The notes below the pieces were generated by a model. The model worked only from the letters and a program-made list of their open reading frames with translations. It was not told where the DNA came from and did no database searches. A DNA stretch of 64,000 nt, from assembly GCF_002283365.1 (NCBI RefSeq), contig NZ_MQWD01000001.1:4115941-4179940 (forward strand), in the 5' to 3' direction. This document shows positions 57,585 through 64,000 of the stretch, one piece after another. The position numbers were made by a program, and so were the translations under genes. Position 1 is the first letter of the stretch. Every line of letters starts with the position of its first letter. This stretch comes from Rubrivirga marina (GTDB lineage: Bacteria; Bacteroidota; Rhodothermia; Rhodothermales; Rubricoccaceae).

Positions 57585-57770
57585 GTGACCCGCGAGCGCC
57601 ACGTCCGTGTCGCCGTCGGCCGCGACTACGCCGACGTGCCGCCCACGCGCGGCGTTTACAAGGGGAAGACACGGAGCCAGCTCCGCGTCGGCGTCCAGGT
57701 CAAGCGGGCCACGTTCCGCGCCACGGTCGAGCCCGAGACGCCGGAGCTAGCCTACGTCACGCAGGGCGCC
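57585..57770 (+). pseudogene. 3' remnant of a transglutaminase-like gene
   Basis: The frame encodes [20 protein letters not shown] followed by [18 protein letters not shown], which is the characteristic C-terminal end of bacterial transglutaminase-like proteins (GRDYADVPP-x-RGVYKG). The rest of the domain, including the catalytic Cys-His-Asp core, is missing: only 42 bases separate it from the preceding stop. The frame reads on through a family palindrome to 57824. It is best seen as the tail left after deletion of a larger gene. Confidence 0.75.
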
Positions 57771-57778
57771 GGCGAGGA

Positions 57779-57806
57779 CCGCCCGCCTCGGCGCCGAGGC
57801 GGGCGG
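57779..57806. terminator. Perfect 28-bp palindrome of the dispersed family
   Basis: Identical to the copy at 35911. It separates the transglutaminase remnant from the end of the minus-strand FG-GAP gene. Confidence 0.7.
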
Positions 57807-57820
57807 GGTGGCCGGCTCTG

Positions 57821-60133
57821 CTAGCGGGCGACGACGAGCCGAGCCGTCGCGACGGCCCCGCCCGCCTCCAACCGCACGACGTACGCCCCAGCCGGGAGTC
57901 CCCCCGCCTCGAACCGGGCCGCGTGGGCCCCCGCCTCGACCGGCCCGTCGGCCAGCCGGACCACCTCCCGCCCGAGCACGTCGTAGACGGCGAGCCGGAC
58001 GAGGCCCGCCTCGGCCACGGCGTACGGGACCGTCACGAGGCCCGCCGACGGGTTCGGGTACGGCGCCTCCAGCGCGAACGCCCCCGGCCCGGCCGCCTCC
58101 AACGCCGCCACCTCGTCGGTCGCGGTGAGGGCGACCGAGATCGGGAGCCCGGTCTCCGCGTCGCGGACGCCCCACCCGGCCGGACCGCCTGCGGTCCGCT
58201 CCGCCGACGCGAGCGCGCCCGTGTCTCGGACCGTGAACGAGAGCGTGTCCGTGTCGAAGATCGTGGCGGAGAGGTCGGACCCGTCTCCGATGTAGCCGAC
58301 GAGCGTGTACTCCCCGGGGGCCGCCCCCGCGGGGACGTCGACGAGGAGCCGCCACGACCGATCCTGGTCCTCCCGGACGAGGAACTCGACGGGGGCGCTC
58401 CGCAACGCCTCCGCCCCGTCGGGGTCGGTCACGACGAACCACCCATCGCCGCCCAGGACGTACTCGGTCCGGTTGTCGAGGTTGTAGTTGAACAAGAACG
58501 ACTCGCCGGGGTCGACGTGGATGAAGGGCCGGGACACCGGGACGGGTCGGAGCGTGAGGACGAGGGCCGGTGTCAGCGTGACCTCGACCTCGTCCGTGGC
58601 CGTCTGCCCGCTCGGGTCCGTCACCGTCAGCGTGAGCGTGTGCGTCCCGCACGAGAGCTGGACCTCCGGGCTCCGCCCCGTGGCGAGCTCCGTCCCGCCC
58701 TCGCTCCAGACGTAGGTGAGCCACCCGCCGTCGGGGTCCGACGAGCCCGACCCATCGAGTTGGACGAGGCCGTAGTCGAGGTTGTCACACATCGTGACCT
58801 GGTCGGCGCCGGCGTCGGCGACGGGCGCTGCGCCCGAGTTGGCCGGCCCGTTCCGATAGACCGTTCCGAACGGCTGGCCCGCGTCGTCGCGGCCGGTGAC
58901 GACGAGGTCGAGGTCCCCGTCGCCGTCGACATCGGCCCAGGCGAGCGCGGCGCCGGCCGCAGGACGAAGGGCCGCGCTCGCAGCGTCGTCGCGGACGAGC
59001 ACGCCGCCGTCGTTCCGGTAGACCTCGCTGATGGCGTTGTCAACGCCGTCGCCGAGCCCGGCCACCACGAGGTCGAGGTCGCCGTCGCCGTCGTAGTCAC
59101 CCCACGCAAGCGCCCCGTCGTCGACGTTTGCAATGGTGAAGCTCGACCGGACGAACCGCCCTCCGACGTTCGTCACGACCTCTCCGTAGGCCGCCGTCGT
59201 CCTCCGGCGCCTCTGGGTCGTTCTTCCCGCGAACGGCCCCGCGTAATCGGGGACGGACCGACGGCCGGTTACGGCGAGGTCGGGGTCGCCGTCGCCGTCG
59301 AGGTCACCCCAGGCGAGCGCGGCGTTGAGGAGGACGGCGTAGATGCCTGCGTCCCGGTTCACGACGGAGCCTCCGCGGCTCTAGACCACGGCCCCCAGGA
59401 CCCGGAACCGGCCCGGGCGGTTCCCCGAGTACCCGAGGCCCGCGATGGCGAGGTCGGGGTCGCCGTCACCGTCGTAGTCGGCCCACTCGAGGTCCCCCTC
59501 GTAGAGGCGCCAGTTCTGGAGGTCGGTGCGGTACTGGGGCCCGCCCAGCCGACCGCGGTAGTTCTTGTACACGTACCCCACCGCGCTGCCGGGCGCATCG
59601 GACGTGCGCCCGCCGAGCGCGAGGTCGAGGTCGCCGTCGGCGTCGAGGTCGCCCCACGAGAGCCCCCCCCCGCTCACATTGTCGATGTTGTCGCTGCTCT
59701 CGGCGTCGCGGACGAGCAGCCCCCCATCGTTCCGGTACGCCTCGCCGTACCGGGCGCCGGCCCCGTCGATCCCCGTCAGGACGAGGTCGGGGTCCCCGTC
59801 CATGTCGTAGTCGGCCACGGCGAGGTCCCCGTCGCTCACGTCGGGGACGACGGCGCTGTTGGGCGCGTCGAGGACGAGCGTCCCCCCGTCGTTCCGGTAC
59901 ACCTCGCCGCGCCGGGCGCCCGACGCGTCGAGCCCAGTCACGGCGAGGTCGGGGTCACCGTCGCCGTCGAGGTCGAGCCAGGCCACGGCCCCGTCGGCGA
60001 CGTCGGCCACGGCCGCGCTCGAGGCGTCGTCGACCGTGAAGCTCTGGGCTGACGCTGTTGTAGGCGCGACCAGCGACACGAGGGCGAGGAGGGGGAGGGC
60101 AGCTCGGGAGCCGAGCATGTATCTGTGGGTCAT
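57821..60133 (-). pseudogene. FG-GAP/PKD/T9SS surface protein interrupted by an in-frame amber codon
   Basis: One frame of 771 codons runs from the ATG at 60133 (signal peptide in RAALPLLALVSLVAPTTASAQ) to 57821, broken only by a TAG at 59381-59383. Upstream of it are four FG-GAP/VCBS repeats (AWLDLDGDGDPDLAVTG and relatives with DxDxDG calcium loops); downstream three more, a PKD-like domain (PVADAGADQV, LDGSGSSDPDGG, TLTLTVTDPSG), a beta-sandwich and a T9SS sorting domain (LEAPYPNPSAGLVTVPYAVA ... GGLPAGAYVVRLEAGG). Both halves continue one repeat pattern, so the stop is a nonsense change, programmed read-through or an error. As sequenced the first half lacks a sorting domain and the second lacks a signal peptide. 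Confidence 0.8.
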
Positions 60134-60183
60134 AGCGATTGGGGGTGGGGCACTCCGACGAGCGCCGATGGAAGAACCCGACC

Positions 60184-60211
60184 CCGCCCGCCTCGGCGCC
60201 GAGGCGGGCGG
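60184..60211. terminator. Perfect 28-bp palindrome between the tandem FG-GAP genes
   Basis: The same 28 bases as at 35911 and 57779. It lies 9 bases past the stop of the upstream paralogue and before the start of the downstream one. Confidence 0.7.
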
Positions 60212-60220
60212 TCCGTCCCG

Positions 60221-62503
60221 TCAGCGAGCGACGACGAGCCGAGCCGTCGCGACGGCCCCGCCCGCCTCCAACCGCACGACGTACGCCCCGGCCGGGAGGC
60301 CACGGGTCTCGAGCCGGGCCGCGTGGGCCCCGGCCTCGGCCACGCCGTCGGCGAGGCGGGCCACCTCGCGGCCGAGCACGTCGTACACAGCGAGCCGGAC
60401 GGCGCCCGGCTCGGCCACGGCGAACGGGACCGTCACGAGGCCCGCGGCCGGGTTCGGGTACGGCGCGCCGAGGGCGAACGCCGAGGGTTCCGCTTCCGCG
60501 GTCCGTTCGTCAGTCCCGTCGTCGGTCCAGTCGGCCGGCGCGAGGCCCGTGTCGGCGTCGAGGACCGCCCACGCTGCCGCGCCCGTCCGGCCCGCCGCCG
60601 AGGCGAGCCCACTCCGGTCCCGAACCCGAAACGCGAGGGAGTCCACGTCGTAGAGCCTGTCGGGGTAGTCCCCGATGTACCCGACGACGGTGTAATCGCC
60701 CGGGGCCGTCGAGGCCGCGACCTCGACGAGGAGCCGCCACGACCGGTCCCGGCCGATCCGGAGTGAGAAGGACACGGGGTCGCTCTCGAACACCTCGGCC
60801 CCGGCCGCGTCGACCACGACGAACCACGCGTCCCCGCCCCGGCGCGTGTAGTCCCGGTTGTCGAGGTGGTAGTTGAACAGGAACGACTCGCCGGGGTCAA
60901 CGTGGATGAACGGCCTCTGGACCGGGACCGGCCGGAGCGTGAGGTCGAAGTCCGGCGTGACCGTGACCGCCACGTCGTCGGTGTCGGTGAGCCCGCTCGG
61001 GTCGGTCACCGTCAGCGTGAGGACGTGGGTCCCACTCGTGAGCCTGGGGGCCCCCCTGAGACCCGTGGCGACCGTGGCGCCGCCCTCGCTCCACACGTAT
61101 TGGAGCAGGTCGCCGTCGGGGTCGGACGAGCCGCTTCCGTTGAGCGCGACGTACCTAAAGAATAAGTTGGACCGAATCTGCAGATCCGGCCCAGCATCGG
61201 CGACGGGCGGCTCACCCGGGGCCACCGCTTCGTAGCGAAACACTTCCCCGAAATTCCGGACGTCGTAGTCGCCCCAGCCCTGACCGACGAGGGCAAGGTC
61301 GTCGTCGCCGTCGGAGTCGTAGTCGGCCCAAGCCAGCGTGCCGATCGTCATCTCGGGGATGGCGGCGCTAGCGACGTCCTCGCGTACGAGAGTGCCCCCG
61401 TCGTTCCGATACACCTCGCCGAACGCGTAAGAAGCCTGGCTGCCGGTGAGGACGAGGTCGGGGTCGCCGTCGCCGTCATAGTCTCCCCACGCGAGGGCGC
61501 TGTTGTAGGGGTTGGGCACGACGGCGCTGTTCGCAGCGTCGAGGACGAAGGTGCCCCCGTCGTTCCGGTACACCTCGCCGAGGTAGGTGTCGGGGTTCCT
61601 GATCCCGCCCTCGGAATACGTGATGGCGAAGTCGAGGTCCCCGTCGCCGTCGTAGTCCGCCCACGCCATCACGCCGTCATCAGGGATGGCGGCGCTGTTC
61701 GCGGCGTCGCGGACGAGCGTGCCCCCGTCGTTCCGGTACACCTCCCCATAGGTCTGAATGGGAGCGCCGAAGGTGTAGCCGGCGACGACGAGGTCGGGGT
61801 CCCCGTCGGAGTCGTAGTCGACCCACACCAACTCGCCGTCGGACACGTCGGGGACGACAGCGCTGTTCGCGTCGTCGAGGACGAGCGTGCCCCCGACGTT
61901 CCGGTACACCTCGCCGAAGAAGATTCCGCCCGCATCGTTGCCAACAGCACCGGTGAGGACGAGGTCGGGGTCCCCGTCGCCGTCGTAGTCCGCCCATGCC
62001 AGGGCGCCGGACCGGGTGTCGGCGACGACGGCGCTGTTGGCGTCGTCGCGGACGAGCGTGCCCCCGTCATTCCGGTACACCTCCCCGAAGGCCGGACCGA
62101 ATATGTTCTCAGCCACACCGGTGAGGACGAGGTCGGGGTCCCCGTCGCCGTCGTAGTCCGCCCACGCTAGGGCGCCGTAGTGCACGTCAGCGACGACGGC
62201 GCTGTTGGCGTCGTCGCGGACGAGCGTGCCCCCATCGTTCCGATACACCTCCCCGTAGAGGCGGTAGTCGTCGCCGGATTCGAAACCGAACCCGGTGAGG
62301 ACGAGGTCGGGGTCCCCGTCGCCGTCGTAGTCCGCCCACGCGAGGGCAGCACCGGAGTGGAGATCGGAGAGGACGGCGCTCGCGGCCTCGTCGCGGACGA
62401 AGGTCTGGACGGAGGTCTGGGCGGAGGCCGGGAGGGTAACGGCCAGGACCACGGCGACCGTCGCGAGGGGGACCCAAGGGCCGAGCCGGTGGCGCTCGCT
62501 CAT
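60221..62503 (-). CDS. FG-GAP/VCBS repeat surface protein with PKD and T9SS sorting domains
   Basis: A 760-residue exported protein. Signal peptide (PLATVAVVLAVTLPASAQ), then seven FG-GAP-like repeats of about 55 residues, each with a calcium loop (ALAWADYDGDGDPDLVLTG) and a connector GEVYRNDGGTLVRDDANSAV. A PKD-like domain (PVADAGPDLQI, LNGSGSSDPDGD, LTLTVTDPSGL), a beta-sandwich (SFLFNYHLDNRDY ...) and a T9SS type A sorting domain (LGAPYPNPAAGLVTVPFAVA, GLPAGAYVVRLEAGG) follow. It should form a calcium-stabilised propeller at the surface for binding or adhesion. It is a tandem paralogue of the interrupted gene next to it. Its promoter is TTG-N19-TACTTTTG. Confidence 0.9.
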   Translation of the reverse strand: MSERHRLGPWVPLATVAVVLAVTLPASAQTSVQTFVRDEAASAVLSDLHSGAALAWADYDGDGDPDLVLTGFGFESGDDYRLYGEVYRNDGGTLVRDDANSAVVADVHYGALAWADYDGDGDPDLVLTGVAENIFGPAFGEVYRNDGGTLVRDDANSAVVADTRSGALAWADYDGDGDPDLVLTGAVGNDAGGIFFGEVYRNVGGTLVLDDANSAVVPDVSDGELVWVDYDSDGDPDLVVAGYTFGAPIQTYGEVYRNDGGTLVRDAANSAAIPDDGVMAWADYDGDGDLDFAITYSEGGIRNPDTYLGEVYRNDGGTFVLDAANSAVVPNPYNSALAWGDYDGDGDPDLVLTGSQASYAFGEVYRNDGGTLVREDVASAAIPEMTIGTLAWADYDSDGDDDLALVGQGWGDYDVRNFGEVFRYEAVAPGEPPVADAGPDLQIRSNLFFRYVALNGSGSSDPDGDLLQYVWSEGGATVATGLRGAPRLTSGTHVLTLTVTDPSGLTDTDDVAVTVTPDFDLTLRPVPVQRPFIHVDPGESFLFNYHLDNRDYTRRGGDAWFVVVDAAGAEVFESDPVSFSLRIGRDRSWRLLVEVAASTAPGDYTVVGYIGDYPDRLYDVDSLAFRVRDRSGLASAAGRTGAAAWAVLDADTGLAPADWTDDGTDERTAEAEPSAFALGAPYPNPAAGLVTVPFAVAEPGAVRLAVYDVLGREVARLADGVAEAGAHAARLETRGLPAGAYVVRLEAGGAVATARLVVAR

Positions 62504-62593
62504 AGCAGGGGCGGCTGGGGCACTCTGGCGAGCGCCCGGGGGAGGGACACACGCTTCGTCGTGCTGGCCCCGTGACCGGCCGTGCGAGCGCCG

Positions 62594-62623
62594 CAAAAGT
62601 AGGCGACTGGACGTTCCCAACAA
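62594..62623 (-). promoter_or_regulatory. Full TTG-N19-TAnnTTTG promoter of the FG-GAP gene
   Basis: On the minus strand TTG is followed 19 bases later by TACTTTTG (62594-62601), an exact match to the Bacteroidota consensus. It gives a leader of about 85 bases before the ATG at 62503. Confidence 0.7.
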
Positions 62624-62864
62624 GACATTTTGCGTCACAACTTGGCCGCATGGATTAAACACTCATGTTTTCGAGAGCAGCGTCGGCTGCCAACGTCATC
62701 CACATGCCAACGCAGCGGCGGAATTATCCACGGCCCACGGCATACGAAAACACGCCCCACCGATGTGACCCCCTCTCCTTTTGGGGGAATGGCTGACGCC
62801 GCAGACCTCCGATTCATCCCCAGGTCCCTGCCGGGCTCGGTCTGCCCGTGGGCCCTCCGAGCGC
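62624..62864. other. AT-richer non-coding stretch
   Basis: About 240 bases of clearly lower GC content than the rest. It contains two DnaA-box-like 9-mers (TCATCCACA at 62696 and TTATCCACG at 62724), a CCCCC/GGGGG hairpin near 62766-62785 and a short stretch resembling the 5' half of a tRNA that does not fold as one. No gene was found. Confidence 0.4.
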
Positions 62865-63366
62865 TCCAGCTCTCGCCGTCCGCGCGGTCGACCCAGACGG
62901 TCTTGTCGGTCAGCCGCGCCGGGCCGAACGGGGTTCGCGAAAGCGACGTCCGCGGCGTCACGTCCGGAAGCGATGGCGATCCGGCCGCCGCGCGGCTCGG
63001 GCTGTGTCGCGTCGAACGTGTACCACCGGCCGTCGACGAACGCCTCGGACCAGGCCTAAGGGTCCATCGGGTCGAGCCCGTGGAGGTAGCCGACGGCCAT
63101 CTAGGCCGGAATCGTCAACGCCCAGCAGAGCGCGACGCCGAGGAGCGTGGAGTCGCGTCGGACGCCCTGCCCGCGGTCCAGCGTCGTGAGCGCGTCCGCC
63201 GACGCGTCGCTCGCGCCACACGGGTACTCGACGTTCCCCTAGATCCAGGCGCGGATCGCCTCGACCTGGTCGTAGCCCGGCGCGGCGCCGTCGACGATCT
63301 CGAAGGCGCGGCCGGCGAGCCGATCATCGGCGTTCGCGACGGGCTCGCGGCTGGCTGGCCGGAACG
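62865..63366 (-). pseudogene. Degenerate transglutaminase-like gene
   Basis: Read on the minus strand, one frame gives DDRLAGRAFEIVDGAAPGYD, QVEAIRAWI, then stop, GNVEYPCGASDASADALTTL, GQGVRRDSTLLGVALCWALT, stop, MAVGYLHGLDP, stop, [20 protein letters not shown] and [20 protein letters not shown]; a frameshift near 62935 then leads to [20 protein letters not shown]. This is a transglutaminase-like domain throughout. The catalytic Cys of the usual GVCRDFAHL is Arg (GVRRDSTLL), there are stops at 63239, 63101 and 63056, and the N-terminal third is missing. The expected His in the W-H/S-EAF strand is also changed. Clearly non-functional. Confidence 0.85.
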
Positions 63367-63371
63367 GGCGC

Positions 63372-64000
63372 CTACGGGGCGGGATCCCCGCCCGGCGGCG
63401 CGTCCTCCGGATCCGCGTCGGGCCCGTGGAGCGCAGCGAGGAGTGCGGCCCGCGCCTCCCCCGGCGTCTCGGCCTCGCGGACGGCGTCGACGGTCGCGTC
63501 GTCGCGGAGCATCCGCGCCACAAGGGAGAGCCAGCCGAGGTAGCGCCGCGACGGCACGCGGTCCGGCACGACGAGCGCCAGCACCACGTGGACCGGCCCC
63601 GAGGCGCCCGGCATCGTCACGCCGTCGCGGCTCACGCCGACGCCCAGGACCGGCTCGTCCACCACCGGCGAGCGGAGGTGGGACAGGACGACGCCGGGAC
63701 GGATCTCGGGCCGGGCGTCGGGGGGCACGTCGGCGAGCCGTTCCGCGACCTCGGCCGGGAGCGCGTCTCCGAGCGCCTGTCGGAAGAGGCCGGCCGGCTC
63801 GTCCGCGTGGAGACCGAGGCGGACGGAGTCGGGGCGGAGCCGGTCGAGGAAGGCCCGGTCGCCGCTCGTGAGGCCCGACGGGAGGATGGCCGAGACGGGC
63901 ACCTGGCCGGGGAACACGACGAACAGCGAGAGGTCCGGGTGCCGCCGGGCGAGCACGCGGGGGAGCCGGTCGAGCGAGGCGCGCCACGCGATGGCGCCCT
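63372..64000 (-). CDS. Protein ending in a PTS EIIA-like domain (5' end outside window)
   Basis: The frame is open to the window edge, so the gene begins beyond it; about 209 residues are visible. The visible N-terminal part reads RASLDRLPRVLARRHPDLSL then FVVFPGQVPVSAILPSG, like the linker after the membrane domain of antiporters or permeases. From about residue 100 it fits a PTS EIIA type 2 fold: PGVVLSHLRSPVVDEPVLGV (His in the phospho-acceptor position), GPVHVVLALVVPD, and YLGWLSLVARMLRDDATVDA. In such fusions the EIIA domain is usually regulatory. The transported substrate cannot be judged from this end. Confidence 0.65.
   Translation of the reverse strand, partial: GAIAWRASLDRLPRVLARRHPDLSLFVVFPGQVPVSAILPSGLTSGDRAFLDRLRPDSVRLGLHADEPAGLFRQALGDALPAEVAERLADVPPDARPEIRPGVVLSHLRSPVVDEPVLGVGVSRDGVTMPGASGPVHVVLALVVPDRVPSRRYLGWLSLVARMLRDDATVDAVREAETPGEARAALLAALHGPDADPEDAPPGGDPAP

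Noticed and set aside
62781-62850. Stretch GGAATGGCTGACGCCGCAGACC resembling the 5' half of a tRNA-Leu
   Set aside because: The anticodon stem has no matching 3' strand, and there is no T-arm or acceptor partner downstream; it cannot fold as a tRNA, so neither a tRNA nor an attachment site is claimed.

Overview
The window is very GC-rich, gene-dense chromosomal DNA that fits a member of the Bacteroidota/Rhodothermota lineage (Rubricoccaceae-like, inferred from gene content, not from a marker search). The evidence is type IX secretion C-terminal sorting domains on several exported proteins, a PorZ-like propeller protein, SusC/FepA-like TonB receptors with carboxypeptidase-type N-terminal domains, an HmuY-like haemophore lipoprotein, promoters of the TTG-N19/20-TAnnTTTG kind, and almost no Shine-Dalgarno sequences (starts typically read CCCGATG or CTCCCATG). 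No rRNA, tRNA, IS element, prophage or CRISPR array was seen.

Layout. 1-1.7 kb: OmpA-like C-terminus, a lipoprotein and a small membrane protein. 1.7-6.3 kb (minus): nadE, then a tight three-gene cassette of a cytosolic class A beta-lactamase-like serine hydrolase, an M15-like peptidase and a glutamine-synthetase-fold ligase. 6.5-15.9 kb: a frameshifted lipoprotein, MgtC/DUF4010 protein, PPC-domain protein, cation/proton antiporter with RCK domain, DUF5996 protein, VanX-like dipeptidase, Tat-exported asparaginase-family hydrolase. 15.9-23.2 kb: M28 peptidase, DinB protein, a 978-residue hybrid histidine kinase, ZIP-like transporter, AraC-type regulator, ClpP-like protease. 23.2-27.7 kb: haem/metal uptake operon (small CxCC protein, TonB receptor, HmuY-like lipoprotein, exported CbiX-like chelatase) behind a canonical promoter embedded in an inverted repeat. 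27.8-31.9 kb: second metal-type cassette (Cys/His small protein, TonB receptor, sialidase-fold lipoprotein). 31.9-49 kb: polA, HAD phosphatase, T9SS-sorted endonuclease I, fructosamine kinase, low-molecular-weight phosphatase, PspC protein, Wzi-like porin, PorZ-like protein, ribH, acyltransferase, MscS channel, VKOR-DsbA fusion. 49.1-55.4 kb: BlaI repressor, a BlaR1/M56 sensor with an unusual coiled sensor region, a DUF4097 protein, and a CBM9/DUF5916 outer-membrane protein that shares the BlaI operator-like motif. 55.5-64 kb: M19 dipeptidase, TonB-C-like lipoprotein, two tandem FG-GAP/PKD/T9SS surface proteins (one interrupted by an amber codon), two transglutaminase remnants, and a partial gene ending in a PTS EIIA-like domain.

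A recurring palindrome (core CCGCCTCGGCGCCGAGGCGG) sits at about a dozen gene ends, mostly between convergent genes, and looks like a dispersed terminator/repeat family. The most interesting candidates for a second look are the BlaI/M56 regulatory unit with its bracketing operators, the haem cassette with a secreted His-rich chelatase, and the hydrolase-peptidase-ligase cassette.
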